Shown here one piece after another: positions 17,931-26,497 of a DNA stretch of 64,000 nt (position 1 is its first letter; each line of letters opens with the position of its first letter). The stretch covers positions 1,674,001 to 1,738,000 of the forward strand of contig NZ_PEGF01000002.1 of assembly GCF_002742635.1 (NCBI RefSeq), read 5' to 3'. Origin of the DNA: Caulobacter sp. X. Lineage in GTDB: Bacteria; Pseudomonadota; Alphaproteobacteria; Caulobacterales; Caulobacteraceae. Made by a program: the position numbers and the translations under genes. The notes below the pieces were generated by a model. That model made no database searches and was not told the origin of the DNA. It saw only the letters and a program-made list of their open reading frames with translations.

Positions 17931-19979
17931 TCAGAAGTTGACGGTCACGCCGCCGAACACCGAACGGCCGTCGCCTGGCCACAGGGTGGCGGTCGAGGCG
18001 GTCCAGGTGGTCGCGGCCTGGGTGTTGGAGACGTAGGCCTTGTCGGTCAGGTTCCGCGCGTCGAGGAACAGCGACACGGCCGGCGTGACCTTCCAGCCCG
18101 CGTTCAGGTTCAGGATCGCGTAGCTGGGGGCCTTCTTCGTGTTCTTGTAGTCGATCCACTGGTCGGTGGCCGACCACTCGACCGACGGCGCCAGGAACCA
18201 GCCGCGCGGATCGTCGTAACGGACTTCCGACCGGTAGAAGTTCTTGGGCACGATCGGCAGACGGTTGTCGCCGTACTGGACGTCGTCCTTGAAGCGGAAG
18301 TCCGAATAGGTCCAGGTCTGGCGAATGCGCCACTTGGGCGCGACGGCCCAGTCCAGCGCCGCCTCGATCCCCTGGTGCATCGTCTTGTCGGCGTTGAAAG
18401 TCGCGGCCGGGATCAATCCGCCCGGCGTGTACTGCAGCATCTCGTCCTTGAGCTCGGCTCGATACAGCGTGACGTCATAGGTGAACGGTCCGCGACGGCC
18501 GCGCGCCCCGACCTCGCCCGTCCAGGCCTTCTGCGCCTTCACCGGCGTGAAGCCGGTGTTGATGGGCGACATCGAGCCGAGGTTCGGGGGCTCGACCGAG
18601 CGGGTCAGGTTGGCGAACATCTGATCGCCCGCTTCGTTCTGCCAGAGCAGGCCGACGCGCGGTGAGATCCAGTCGTAGGTCTTGTCGGCCTTGAGATTGA
18701 AGGTCGAGCTGACGCCCGGCACGGCGAAGCTGGTGTAGTCGCGCTTGGCCTGGCCCCACGTCGCGCCGGCCACGAGGGCGACCTGATCGGTCACGAAAAG
18801 CCGGCCTTCGCCGAACAGATCGATCGCCTTGGCGTTCTGCAGCGTGCGCGAGGTCGGCGCGCCGCGCGCCCCGCGATTGTTGACGTAGAAGTTGGAGTCG
18901 AGGTCGCCTTGGCGGTACCAGGCGCCGAAGAAGGCGTCGGCGCGCTTGCCGCCGATCTCGCCGTCCCAGTCGAAGCGGCCGAAGGCGCCGTAGTTGCGGC
19001 TTTGCTGGTCGATGACCTGGAAGATCGGATGGTCCAGATCCTTCCACACCGCATAGACCGCGCCTTGGAACACGACCTGATCGTTCAGACGCCAGGTCGT
19101 CTGCAGCGAGCCGCGCACGCCGCGCTGGTTACGGCCCTGATCGGCGTTGATGTTGGCGACCGGGGTCTGGCGCGGGTTCTTGTTGAACTGGTCCAGGGTC
19201 AGCGCGCCGGGGATCTCCTGGTTGATGTTCGAGCCGTTGACGATGAAGCGGACTTCGCGGTCCTGGCCGAACGAACGGCCGATGTTCAGGCTGCCGAACT
19301 GGATGTTCTGCTGGCTTTGCGAGCGCCAGCCCTGATTGGTCTGGTTGGTGGCGGCGGCGTAGACGTCCCAGTCGCCGAACTGGCGGGCCATGGCGACGTG
19401 CTCGCGCAGCAGGCCATAGGAGCCGCCGTCGATGCGGATCTGGTTGGAGAAGCCCGCGTCCTTGCCCGTCGGCGTGACCATGTTGATGGCCCCGCCCAGC
19501 AGGGCGCCGCCGAAGCGCAGGGCGTTGCCGCCGCGATAGACCTCGGCGTAGCGGGTGTTCAGCGGATCGGCGACCTGGCTGTCGCCATAGCCGTCCGCCT
19601 CGTTCAGCGGCACGCCGTCCTGGGCGATCAGCAGGCCCCGATTGTGGTTGGCGTTGCCGATGCCCGAGCCGCGGATCGAGATGCGGATGTCGCCGCCCCA
19701 CTTGCGTTGGGCGTAGACGCCGGGGGCGTCGCGCAGCATGTCGTCCAGCGCCAGGGTTTGGCGGTTGATGTAGCTCTCTTGCGAGATCACCGACACCGCG
19801 CCGGGGGTCTCCGACAGGCGCTTGCGCGCGTCGGCGACGACGGGCGGGTCCTCGGGATTGCGGCGGGCGGTGACGATGACCGACGAGACTTGGGTGTCGG
19901 CGTCCGGCTTGTCGGCGGCGTGGGCGACGGGCGGAACGAAGGCGGCGATGGCCGTGGCGGCCAGGAGGAGAGACTTCAT
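17931..19979 (-). CDS. TonB-dependent receptor, probably copper
   Basis: 682 aa. Signal peptide ends VAHA; the plug domain runs from DARKRLSETPGAVSVIS through ISIRGSGIGNANHNRGLLI to GGAINMVTPTG; the rest is a 22-strand barrel ending in VTVNF. It looks like the FecA/OprC-like class. The flanking DUF2946, PCuAC and SCO genes argue for copper as substrate (inference). Confidence 0.9.
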   Translation of the reverse strand: MKSLLLAATAIAAFVPPVAHAADKPDADTQVSSVIVTARRNPEDPPVVADARKRLSETPGAVSVISQESYINRQTLALDDMLRDAPGVYAQRKWGGDIRISIRGSGIGNANHNRGLLIAQDGVPLNEADGYGDSQVADPLNTRYAEVYRGGNALRFGGALLGGAINMVTPTGKDAGFSNQIRIDGGSYGLLREHVAMARQFGDWDVYAAATNQTNQGWRSQSQQNIQFGSLNIGRSFGQDREVRFIVNGSNINQEIPGALTLDQFNKNPRQTPVANINADQGRNQRGVRGSLQTTWRLNDQVVFQGAVYAVWKDLDHPIFQVIDQQSRNYGAFGRFDWDGEIGGKRADAFFGAWYRQGDLDSNFYVNNRGARGAPTSRTLQNAKAIDLFGEGRLFVTDQVALVAGATWGQAKRDYTSFAVPGVSSTFNLKADKTYDWISPRVGLLWQNEAGDQMFANLTRSVEPPNLGSMSPINTGFTPVKAQKAWTGEVGARGRRGPFTYDVTLYRAELKDEMLQYTPGGLIPAATFNADKTMHQGIEAALDWAVAPKWRIRQTWTYSDFRFKDDVQYGDNRLPIVPKNFYRSEVRYDDPRGWFLAPSVEWSATDQWIDYKNTKKAPSYAILNLNAGWKVTPAVSLFLDARNLTDKAYVSNTQAATTWTASTATLWPGDGRSVFGGVTVNF

Positions 19980-20097
19980 GGTAGGTCCTTGGGCGCGGCT
20001 TGGCGCGCCGGATAAGCAAGACTGAAAGGCGGAGCGGCGCGCGCGAGTGGAGGCGTCCGCGAGGCGGCGCGCTACGCTCCAGCGGCGGCCGGAGGCT

Positions 20098-20517
20098 CTA
20101 GATCAGCTGGCTTGGAGGACCGCGCGCCGGCAGGGGCGGGGCGGCGAGGCCTCGCCCGGGGGCGAGGTGGACGACCCGCGCGGGCGGGACGTCGAGATAG
20201 GCGACGAACGCGACCTTGGTCGCCGTGAACGGGCTCGGCGGCGGGGCCGCCGCGCCGTGGCTGGCGAACGGGCAGGGCGAGTCGTGTGCGGACTTGTCGG
20301 CGTCCTTGTCGTGATGACCGGCCAGCGCCTCTCCGGGCTGGACGAGCTTGGCGCCGTCGCCGGTGCAGAGCACCAAAGAGAACGGCAGGCCGTTGCGCGG
20401 ATCGGGCGCGGTCATGAAGCCGGCCGGGATCATCACCTTGAAGGCGACCGCCAGCGCCGCGAGCGTCATGAAGACGGCGCGGGCGAAGGAACGGCGCTGG
20501 AGCGGCGAACGAGTCAC
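20098..20517 (-). CDS. DUF2946 protein
   Basis: 139 aa. One N-terminal transmembrane helix (FMTLAALAVAFKVMIPAGFM), a His-rich middle (GHHDKDADKSAH) and the DUF2946-like CPFASHG. Proteins of this kind commonly precede copper-uptake TonB receptors. Likely the first gene of the copper operon, 118 bp upstream of the receptor. Confidence 0.75.
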   Translation of the reverse strand: MTRSPLQRRSFARAVFMTLAALAVAFKVMIPAGFMTAPDPRNGLPFSLVLCTGDGAKLVQPGEALAGHHDKDADKSAHDSPCPFASHGAAAPPPSPFTATKVAFVAYLDVPPARVVHLAPGRGLAAPPLPARGPPSQLI

Positions 20518-20597
20518 GAGACCGGCTTTAATCCAAGGCGGCGCCGATGTCGCCCCCCGGGTTGTTACGGAGCTTGGCCGTGGAGCGCGGCGGCGGC

Positions 20598-20649
20598 TAG
20601 AGCATTTTTCAACAAGTGGGAAACGGTCATCGGATCGAAAAAAGCTCTA
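20598..20649. repeat. dispersed inverted-repeat element TAGAGC...GCTCTA
   Basis: TAGAGCATTTTTC and GAAAAAAGCTCTA form a 12-of-13 inverted repeat around a 26-nt centre containing AAGTGGGAAACGG. From general knowledge this type of element (TAGAGC(A)TTTTTC...AAGTGG..CCGGTT...) recurs in intergenic regions of many alphaproteobacterial genomes; only this copy was seen here. Function unknown. Confidence 0.55.
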
Positions 20650-20692
20650 AACTTTTGAATTGAAGATCTTTTATTCGATCTGATTGATTCAA

Positions 20693-21436
20693 TCAGCCCG
20701 CCGGCAAGGCGGTCACGTCGCCGTTGAACAGACCCACCCCGGTCTTCTCGAGCAGGCGCGCGGTCGCGGCGATGCGCATGATCTCGTCGGCGGCGGCCTC
20801 GATGCTCCAGCCCTCGGGCGGGCGGATGTTCGAGATGCAGTTTCGTTCGCTATCCATGCGGCCGCGCACGGGTTTCCAGGTGAGATAGACCGATAGGCTG
20901 TCAGCCGCGCTGAGGCCTGGACGCTCGCCGATCAGCACCACCACCAGGTCCGCGCCCAACGCCTCGCCGATATCGTCGCCCAGCGCCACGCGCGCCTGGC
21001 GCGCCACCACCAGCGGCCCGACCCGCCAGCGCCCGGCGCGGGCGATCACCGCGCCGGCCAGGTCCGCGGCATGGGCCAGGACGGCGGTGGCCGACAGGCC
21101 GTCGGCGATGACGATCGCCAACTGGGCGCGCTCACGCGCCAAGCGCGGCAGGTCTTCGGGATTCAGACGCCGACCCAAATCCGGTCGCATCAGATAAGTC
21201 GCCCGGTCGGGGGCCTGGCTGCGGACCTCGACGACGGGCTGGCCGTGCAAAGCGACGCCAAAGGCGCCTTCGGGCAAGCCATTGTGGACGGCGTCGCGGG
21301 CCCGGGCGTGAGCCAGCTGGAAGTCCAGCATGTCGCGCGTGAGGACGGCGCTGCCGACCCGGCCCATGGCTACGCGCGCGGTGGTGTAGGCGCGAAGACG
21401 CTCGCGCAGGCTCGAGGAGGTGATCAGGTCAGCCAT
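20693..21436 (-). CDS. eutC: ethanolamine ammonia-lyase small subunit
   Basis: 247 aa. Small subunit of the adenosylcobalamin-dependent enzyme that splits ethanolamine into acetaldehyde and ammonia. Family features include FQLAHARARDAVH, GLSATAVLAHA, and the C-terminal RNCISNIRPPEG. It overlaps the eutB stop by 8 bp. A 7-bp hairpin CTGATTG-ATT-CAATCAG covers its stop codon and may be a weak terminator. Confidence 0.95.
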   Translation of the reverse strand: MADLITSSSLRERLRAYTTARVAMGRVGSAVLTRDMLDFQLAHARARDAVHNGLPEGAFGVALHGQPVVEVRSQAPDRATYLMRPDLGRRLNPEDLPRLARERAQLAIVIADGLSATAVLAHAADLAGAVIARAGRWRVGPLVVARQARVALGDDIGEALGADLVVVLIGERPGLSAADSLSVYLTWKPVRGRMDSERNCISNIRPPEGWSIEAAADEIMRIAATARLLEKTGVGLFNGDVTALPAG

Positions 21437-22829
21437 AGAGCGCCGCCAAGGCTGGAACCCGCTCGAGGGATGGCAGGCGCGAATCCGGACTGACCAGCTT
21501 GCCCGCGGCGTCCGTCAGTCCAACCTCGGCGAGCCAAGCCTCGAACTCGGGCGCGGGCCGCAGCCCAAGGACATCGCGCAGGTAAAGCGCATCGTGGAAA
21601 CTGGTGGACTGATAGCCGAGCATCACGTCGTCGGCGCCGGGGACGCCCATGATGAAGCTGATTCCGGCCACGCCCAGCAGGGTGGCGATGACGTCCATGT
21701 CGTCCTGGTCGGCCTCGGCGTGGTTGGTGTAGCAGATGTCCAGACCCATCGGCAGGCCCAGGAGCTTGCCGCAGAAGTGGTCTTCCAGCGCCGCGCGCAG
21801 GATCTGCTTGCCGTCGTAGAGATATTCGGGGCCGATGAAGCCGACGACGGAGTTGACCAGCAGCGGCGCGTAGGCGCGGGCGACCTCATAGGCGCGGCAT
21901 TCCAGGGTTTGCTGGTCGACGCCGTGATGGGCGTCCGATGACAGGCATGAGCCCTGGCCGGTTTCGAAATACATCACGTTGGTCCCGACCGATCCTCGCC
22001 CCAGGGCCAGGGTGGCGTGATGGGCCTCGGCCAGGAGGTCCAGGGAAACGCCGAAGCCGCGGTTGGCCGCTTCGGTTCCGGCGATCGACTGGAAGCAGAG
22101 ATCCACGGGCGCGCCCTGGCCGATCAGCGCGATGGTGTTGGTGACGTGGGTGAGCACGCAGCTTTGGGTCGGGATATTCAGCCCCTGGCGGAGCTCGTCG
22201 AGAAGGCGCAGCAACCGGCCGATGGTGGGAATGTCGTCGGTCGCCGGATTGACGCCGATGACCGCGTCGCCGGATCCCAGCAGCAGGCCGTCGAGGATGG
22301 AGGCCGCCACGCCCTTGGCGTCGTCGGTGGGATGATTGGGTTGCAGCCTGGTCGAGAGGCGGCCTCGCAGCCCGATGGTGTTGCGAAAGGCCGTGACGTT
22401 CTCGATCCGGCGCGCGGCCGACACCAGATCCTGGTTTCGCATCAGCTTGGACACGGCGGCGACCATTTCCGGGGTCAGGCCGCGGGCGGCCGCCTTGAGG
22501 GCCGCTTCGTCGGTGCGGTCGTCCAGCAGCCATTCGCGCAAGCCCCCCACGGTCAGGGCGCGCAGGGGGGCGAAAGCCGTCGCGTCGTGACGGTCGATGA
22601 TCAGCCGGGTGACTTCGTCGGTTTCATAGGGAACCACCAAGTCGTCGAGAAAGGTCGTCAAAGGCAGGTCCGCCAAAACCAGTCGCGCGGCGACGCGCTG
22701 CTCGGACGACAGGGCCGCCAGCCCCGCCAGGTGATCACCCGAGCGCGACGGCGTGGCCTTGGCCAGGACTTCGGCCAGCGTCTCGAAGCGGTGCCGGGTC
22801 CCGGCCAGATCAACCTGATAGCGTGTCAT
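21429..22829 (-). CDS. eutB: ethanolamine ammonia-lyase large subunit
   Basis: 466 aa from ATG 22829 with AGGA 7 nt upstream; the frame extends to 22946 without support. EutB is the TIM-barrel catalytic subunit; typical segments are AARRIENVTAFRNTIG, GLRGRLSTRLQPNHPTDD, GQGSCLSSDAHHGVDQQT and CYTNHAEADQDDMD. No microcompartment genes, reactivase EutA, aldehyde dehydrogenase or permease are adjacent, so this is the short eutBC arrangement used for ethanolamine as nitrogen source. The enzyme needs adenosylcobalamin, for which cobO is present at 12715. Confidence 0.96.
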   Translation of the reverse strand: MTRYQVDLAGTRHRFETLAEVLAKATPSRSGDHLAGLAALSSEQRVAARLVLADLPLTTFLDDLVVPYETDEVTRLIIDRHDATAFAPLRALTVGGLREWLLDDRTDEAALKAAARGLTPEMVAAVSKLMRNQDLVSAARRIENVTAFRNTIGLRGRLSTRLQPNHPTDDAKGVAASILDGLLLGSGDAVIGVNPATDDIPTIGRLLRLLDELRQGLNIPTQSCVLTHVTNTIALIGQGAPVDLCFQSIAGTEAANRGFGVSLDLLAEAHHATLALGRGSVGTNVMYFETGQGSCLSSDAHHGVDQQTLECRAYEVARAYAPLLVNSVVGFIGPEYLYDGKQILRAALEDHFCGKLLGLPMGLDICYTNHAEADQDDMDVIATLLGVAGISFIMGVPGADDVMLGYQSTSFHDALYLRDVLGLRPAPEFEAWLAEVGLTDAAGKLVSPDSRLPSLERVPALAALYG

Positions 22830-22880
22830 TCTTGCTTCCTGATCGGGCGCTACCCCCGTCGAAGGCCTCCCGATCGGATT

Positions 22881-22909
22881 TATAGATAGACCCAAACGGG
22901 TCTTATCAA
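22881..22909 (-). promoter_or_regulatory. promoter of eutBC with an operator in the spacer
   Basis: On the minus strand TTGATA (22904-22909) and TCTATA (22881-22886) are 17 bp apart, a good sigma-70 promoter. Between and overlapping them is the inverted repeat AGACCC-AAAC-GGGTCT (22888-22903), placed where a repressor would block RNA polymerase. No regulator gene is adjacent. Confidence 0.6.
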
Positions 22910-23156
22910 CGCGCCGCCCGCGTGGCGAAGCGTCGATCCTCAACATGATCTCGCCAGGGCGCCGGCGGCCTTGGAAACGAGCTCGCGCCCATGCCTATGG
23001 CGATCTCGGCGCTTGGAGCCGAAGCGGGGGATATGTCCGTGGCCGTGGCCCAACGCCGCGCGTCCTCGCGCGGCTTGAACGTCTCGCCTATATAGCGCCC
23101 CGATGGATGACGGCTCGCCAGGCGCCGAGCGGCAGGTTCCCAGAGTCCGCCATTTT

Positions 23157-23392
23157 CGTGTAGGCCATGCGTACGGTGAAATGTCGGAACATAGAGAAGA
23201 CATGGGCGCCTTCAGGTGCGGCCTTCGGACTTCGCCGCTCTTAATGCATTGAATCTGCGATAAAAATGACGCCTTTCGAAGCCATAGATTCTCCGTCGCG
23301 CCGATGATGGATTGGTGTATTTTTACATAAAAATCAATAACTTATTCCGCATATTGTGCGCGAATTGCACACGCGCATTTGCGCTTTTCTTC
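23157..23392 (+). promoter_or_regulatory. AT-rich regulatory module A (homologue of the one before ietAS)
   Basis: This stretch has no gene. It shares with 49750-50014 the blocks CGTGTA....ATGCGTAC(G/A)GTGA at the left, CATTGAATC in the middle, ATGATGGATTGGT and ATCAATAACTTAT (identical 29-bp offset in both copies), paired 11-bp-spaced GTGCG/TGCACAC elements, and TTTTCTTC at the right. It looks like a promoter/operator region, but no ietAS genes follow it; 14 bp further on an IS66 element is inserted. The rest of the gap 22947-23156 shows nothing recognisable. Confidence 0.55.
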
Positions 23393-23496
23393 GGCTTCGT
23401 CGGGCGAGCAGACGGTTTGCGTTCGGTTGTTGCACTCTTGTTCTCCTTCCATGAGACGAACCATGTCGGGCTCCTGATGATCGAGGGAGGTCGGCC

Positions 23497-24363
23497 GTGG
23501 CGTCGAAGCGCTACCAAAACCGAGGACTGCGGACCTACTGGGCGGTCCACATCGAGGCCTGGCGGCTGAGCGGTCTGTCGCGCGCGGCGTACTGCGGCGA
23601 GCACCAGCTCAAACCCGGCGTCTTCAGCAGTTGGCTGAAGAAGATCGGTGACGCCGACGCCTTGCAGCACAAGCCTTCGAGCAAGCGAAAGCCTCCGCCG
23701 CGACGCTCCGCCAGCGAGGTCCGCAACAGGGCCGTGCAGGCGTTCTGGGCCATGCACGTCGAGGCCCAACTGTGGAGCGGACTGAGCGCCGCAGAGTACG
23801 CCAGCGCCCATCGACTGACACCGTCGTCGCTGCGTCAGTGGCGTCAACGCCTGGACGAAGACCCCCTTGGGATCGATTGGCGAGAGCTCGTTCATCCCAG
23901 CGCCCGCCCGTATGTGGGCCCCAGACGAAGCACTAGTGCTAAGGCCCGGACGCCGGAATCCGGCTTGACGGGCGCGACCAGGACCGTCCGCGACGGTGAT
24001 GGTCGGAGTAGCCGCCGGACGTTCAACGACGAGCAAAGGCGCGCCATCGTCGCCGAGACACAGGCGCCCGGCGCCACGGTCAGCGCGGTGGCCAGGAAGC
24101 ACGGCGTGGTCACCAGCATGGTGTTCCGGTGGCGCGCCCAGATGGGCCTTGGCCAGGACCAGCGCGCCCGGCTGGCTCGCGTTCGCCTGGTTGGCGAAGG
24201 CCTCAAGGCAGCGGGCCAGGCGCCCACGGCGGGCATCCCCTTGCCCATTCCCGAAGGCGCGGTGGCGGTCGATCTTGGCGACGGACGCCGGGTCTTCGCG
24301 CCGCCCGGGAGCGATCCGGACGAGGTCCGACGGTACGTGGCCCAGCGGGAGGCGGCGCGATGA
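23497..24363 (+). CDS. tnpA: IS66 accessory protein TnpA with a duplicated N-terminal HTH
   Basis: 288 aa. C-terminal third is the usual IS66 TnpA/Orf1 helix-turn-helix (RRTFNDEQRRAIVAET, VSAVARKHGVVTSMVFRWR). The N-terminal half contains two related modules, YWAVHIEAWRLSGLSRAAYC and FWAMHVEAQLWSGLSAAEYA, each followed by a helix ending in a WL/WRQRL turn; this looks like an internal duplication of another DNA-binding domain. Longer than the common TnpA of about 100-150 aa. Stop overlaps the tnpB start (ATGA). Confidence 0.85.
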   Translation: MASKRYQNRGLRTYWAVHIEAWRLSGLSRAAYCGEHQLKPGVFSSWLKKIGDADALQHKPSSKRKPPPRRSASEVRNRAVQAFWAMHVEAQLWSGLSAAEYASAHRLTPSSLRQWRQRLDEDPLGIDWRELVHPSARPYVGPRRSTSAKARTPESGLTGATRTVRDGDGRSSRRTFNDEQRRAIVAETQAPGATVSAVARKHGVVTSMVFRWRAQMGLGQDQRARLARVRLVGEGLKAAGQAPTAGIPLPIPEGAVAVDLGDGRRVFAPPGSDPDEVRRYVAQREAAR

Positions 24364-24713
24364 TGATCATCCCCTCCGGCGTGAAGGTGCATCTGGCGCT
24401 GGGTCAAACCGATATGCGCAAGGGCTTCGACGGCCTGTCGATGCTGGTGCAAGACCTGCTGAAGGAAGACCCGTTCTCGGGCCACTTGTTCGCCTTCCGG
24501 GGACGAAAGGCCGACACCATCAAGCTGCTCTACTGGGACGGAACGGGGCTGTGCCTGTTCACCAAGCGACTGCAACGCGGGCGCTTCATCTGGCCCCATA
24601 TCACCACGCCAGGCGGCTGCGTCGTGCTCACGCCCGCACAACTGGCCATGCTGATCGAAGGCATCGACTGGCGGTTCCCAGAGCGCACCTGGAGGCCCGC
24701 CATCGCCGGCTGA
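24360..24713 (+). CDS. tnpB: IS66 accessory protein TnpB
   Basis: 117 aa, starting MMIIPSGVKVHLALGQTDMR, the characteristic opening of IS66 Orf2. GLSMLVQDLL, LFAFRGRKADTIKLLYWDG and FIWPH are all present. Required with TnpA and TnpC for transposition of this family; biochemical role unknown. Unrelated to the RNA-guided nuclease TnpB of IS200/IS605. Confidence 0.95.
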   Translation: MMIIPSGVKVHLALGQTDMRKGFDGLSMLVQDLLKEDPFSGHLFAFRGRKADTIKLLYWDGTGLCLFTKRLQRGRFIWPHITTPGGCVVLTPAQLAMLIEGIDWRFPERTWRPAIAG

Positions 24714-24785
24714 AACCACGCCAAAACCCCTGTCAAATAAGGGGAAAGTGCTTGGTCGCGGACTCCGAAAATAGTAGAATCGGGC

Positions 24786-26312
24786 ATGCGGCTGGATCTC
24801 GAAAACCTGCCTACCGACACGGCCTTGCTGCATCAGTTGGTGCGCGAAATGGCTGGCTTCGTCGGTGAGCGGGACGGCGAGATCGAGCGGCTCAAAGCCA
24901 TCATCAAGCAGCTCCAGCGCGCCCAGTTTGGCCGCCGGTCCGAGCGCCTGGACGCCGATCAACTGGCGCTGGCCCTGGAGGATGTCGAGACCGATCTGGC
25001 CGCCGCCGAAGCGCGCCGGCCCGACATCCTGCCGGCGCCCGCGAGGGCTCAGCCCAAGCGCAAATCGCTCCCCGACCACCTGCCGCGCGAAGACCGGTTG
25101 ATCGATATCGCCAGCCCGGTCTGCGCCTGCGGTGGCGCGCTGCACAGCATCGGCGAGAGCGTCAGCGAGATGCTGGACTGGGTCCCCGCGCAGATGCGGG
25201 TGATCCGGATCGTGCGCCCCAAGTATGCCTGCCGGGCCTGCGCCACGGTGGTCCAGGCGCCGGCGCCGGAGCGACCGATCGACGGCGGCCTGGCCACGCC
25301 AGCGTTGCTGGCCCAGGTGCTGGTCAGCAAATACTGCGACCACACCCCGCTCTATCGGCAGTCCAAGATCTTTGCTCGGCATGGCGTGGATCTGGAACGC
25401 TCGACACTGGCCGGCTGGGTCGGCGGAGCCTGTTGGTGGCTGCAAGCCCTGCACGACAGGCTGGCCGAAAACCTGTTCGCCAGCGGCCATCTGTTCGCCG
25501 ACGATACGCCGATCCCGGTGCTGGATCCTGGCCGGGGCCGGACCAAAACCGGGCGCCTCTGGGCCTACACCCGTGATGATCGACCCTGGGGCGGACCCGA
25601 GCCGCCGGGCACGGTCTATGTCTATGCGCCGGACCGAAAGGGCGAGCGCCCGGCCGCCCATCTGGGCCGGTTCAAGGGCGTTCTCCAGGTCGATGGCTAT
25701 GCCGGCTTCGAACCGCTGACGGCGTCCGGGGACGTCAAGCTGGCGGCCTGTTGGGCGCACACTCGGCGCAAGTTCTATGAGATCGCCGAGTCCACCAAGG
25801 CGCCCGTGGCCGTCGAGGCGTTGCGCCGGATCGGCGAGCTCTACGCCATCGAAGCCCAGGTGCGCGGCCAGTCGGCGGCGCTGCGACGGGCGGCGCGTCA
25901 GGAGTCTTCCCGTCCGTTGGTCGATGCCCTGCACGCCTGGTTCGAACGTCAGCTCACCCGCGTGCCGCCGCGCGGCGCCCTGGCCGAGGCCATTCGCTAC
26001 GCCCTGGGCCGCTGGGACGCCCTCAGCCTGTTCCTCACCGATGGCCGCATCGACCTCGACAACAACCCCGTCGAGCGCGCGATCCGGCCTATCGCCCTGG
26101 GCCGCAAGAACCACCTGTTCGCCGGCTCGGACGGCGGCGGCGACCGCTGGGCCGTGGTCGGATCGCTGATCGAGACCGCCAAGATGAACGGCGTCGAGCC
26201 CTTCGCCTACCTGCGCGATGTGCTCGAGCGCATGGTCGACGGCCACCCCGTCAACCGCCTCGACGAGCTGCTGCCCTGGGCCTGGAAGAGCGGAAATCAC
26301 GTCAACACCTGA
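24786..26312 (+). CDS. tnpC: IS66 transposase TnpC (DDE)
   Basis: 508 aa. N-terminal coiled coil (FVGERDGEIERLKAIIKQLQ), zinc-binding segment (CACGGAL ... YACRACATVV), then the DDE catalytic core with ADDTPIPVLD, QVDGYAGFE and NNPVERAIRP, and the C-terminal helix region ending LDELLPWAW. Full length and without frameshift. It ends 26 bp before the right end of the element. Confidence 0.95.
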   Translation: MRLDLENLPTDTALLHQLVREMAGFVGERDGEIERLKAIIKQLQRAQFGRRSERLDADQLALALEDVETDLAAAEARRPDILPAPARAQPKRKSLPDHLPREDRLIDIASPVCACGGALHSIGESVSEMLDWVPAQMRVIRIVRPKYACRACATVVQAPAPERPIDGGLATPALLAQVLVSKYCDHTPLYRQSKIFARHGVDLERSTLAGWVGGACWWLQALHDRLAENLFASGHLFADDTPIPVLDPGRGRTKTGRLWAYTRDDRPWGGPEPPGTVYVYAPDRKGERPAAHLGRFKGVLQVDGYAGFEPLTASGDVKLAACWAHTRRKFYEIAESTKAPVAVEALRRIGELYAIEAQVRGQSAALRRAARQESSRPLVDALHAWFERQLTRVPPRGALAEAIRYALGRWDALSLFLTDGRIDLDNNPVERAIRPIALGRKNHLFAGSDGGGDRWAVVGSLIETAKMNGVEPFAYLRDVLERMVDGHPVNRLDELLPWAWKSGNHVNT

Positions 26313-26497
26313 CCGACGTGCAGCGGCCGGACGCTTACAGCAGACGTGACTCATCGCCGACCTTGGGAAAGTCCGCTCACGGAAGAAGCGGGCTGAGACA
26401 AAAGCCGGCGAACCTGTCGCGACCTCTACTGACACGCAGCGCGACTGACGTATGCGGCTTGCTCCCGCCGAGGTTGGACGTTTGGCGTTCTTCGCAA

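Larger units (their letters stand above)
23415..26338 (+). mobile_element. IS66-family insertion sequence, intact
   Basis: 2924 bp. The right end reads (inward) GTAAGCGTCCGG..GCTGCAC and the left end GTTTGCGTTCGG..GTTGCAC, imperfect terminal inverted repeats of IS66 type. The element is flanked by a perfect 8-bp target duplication AGCAGACG at 23407-23414 and 26339-26346, the IS66 target size. It carries tnpA, tnpB and tnpC without visible disruption, so the insertion seems recent and possibly active. Its flanks joined without the IS would place module A directly before the porin terminator region. Confidence 0.93.

Noticed and set aside
22940..23203. Open frame of 87 codons on the minus strand between eutB and IS66.
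   Set aside because: No ribosome-binding site, no recognisable domain, and its far end runs into regulatory module A.
24360..24713. TnpB considered as an RNA-guided nuclease of the IS200/IS605 type.
   Set aside because: It is only 117 residues with the IS66 Orf2 signature and no RuvC motifs; only the name is shared.
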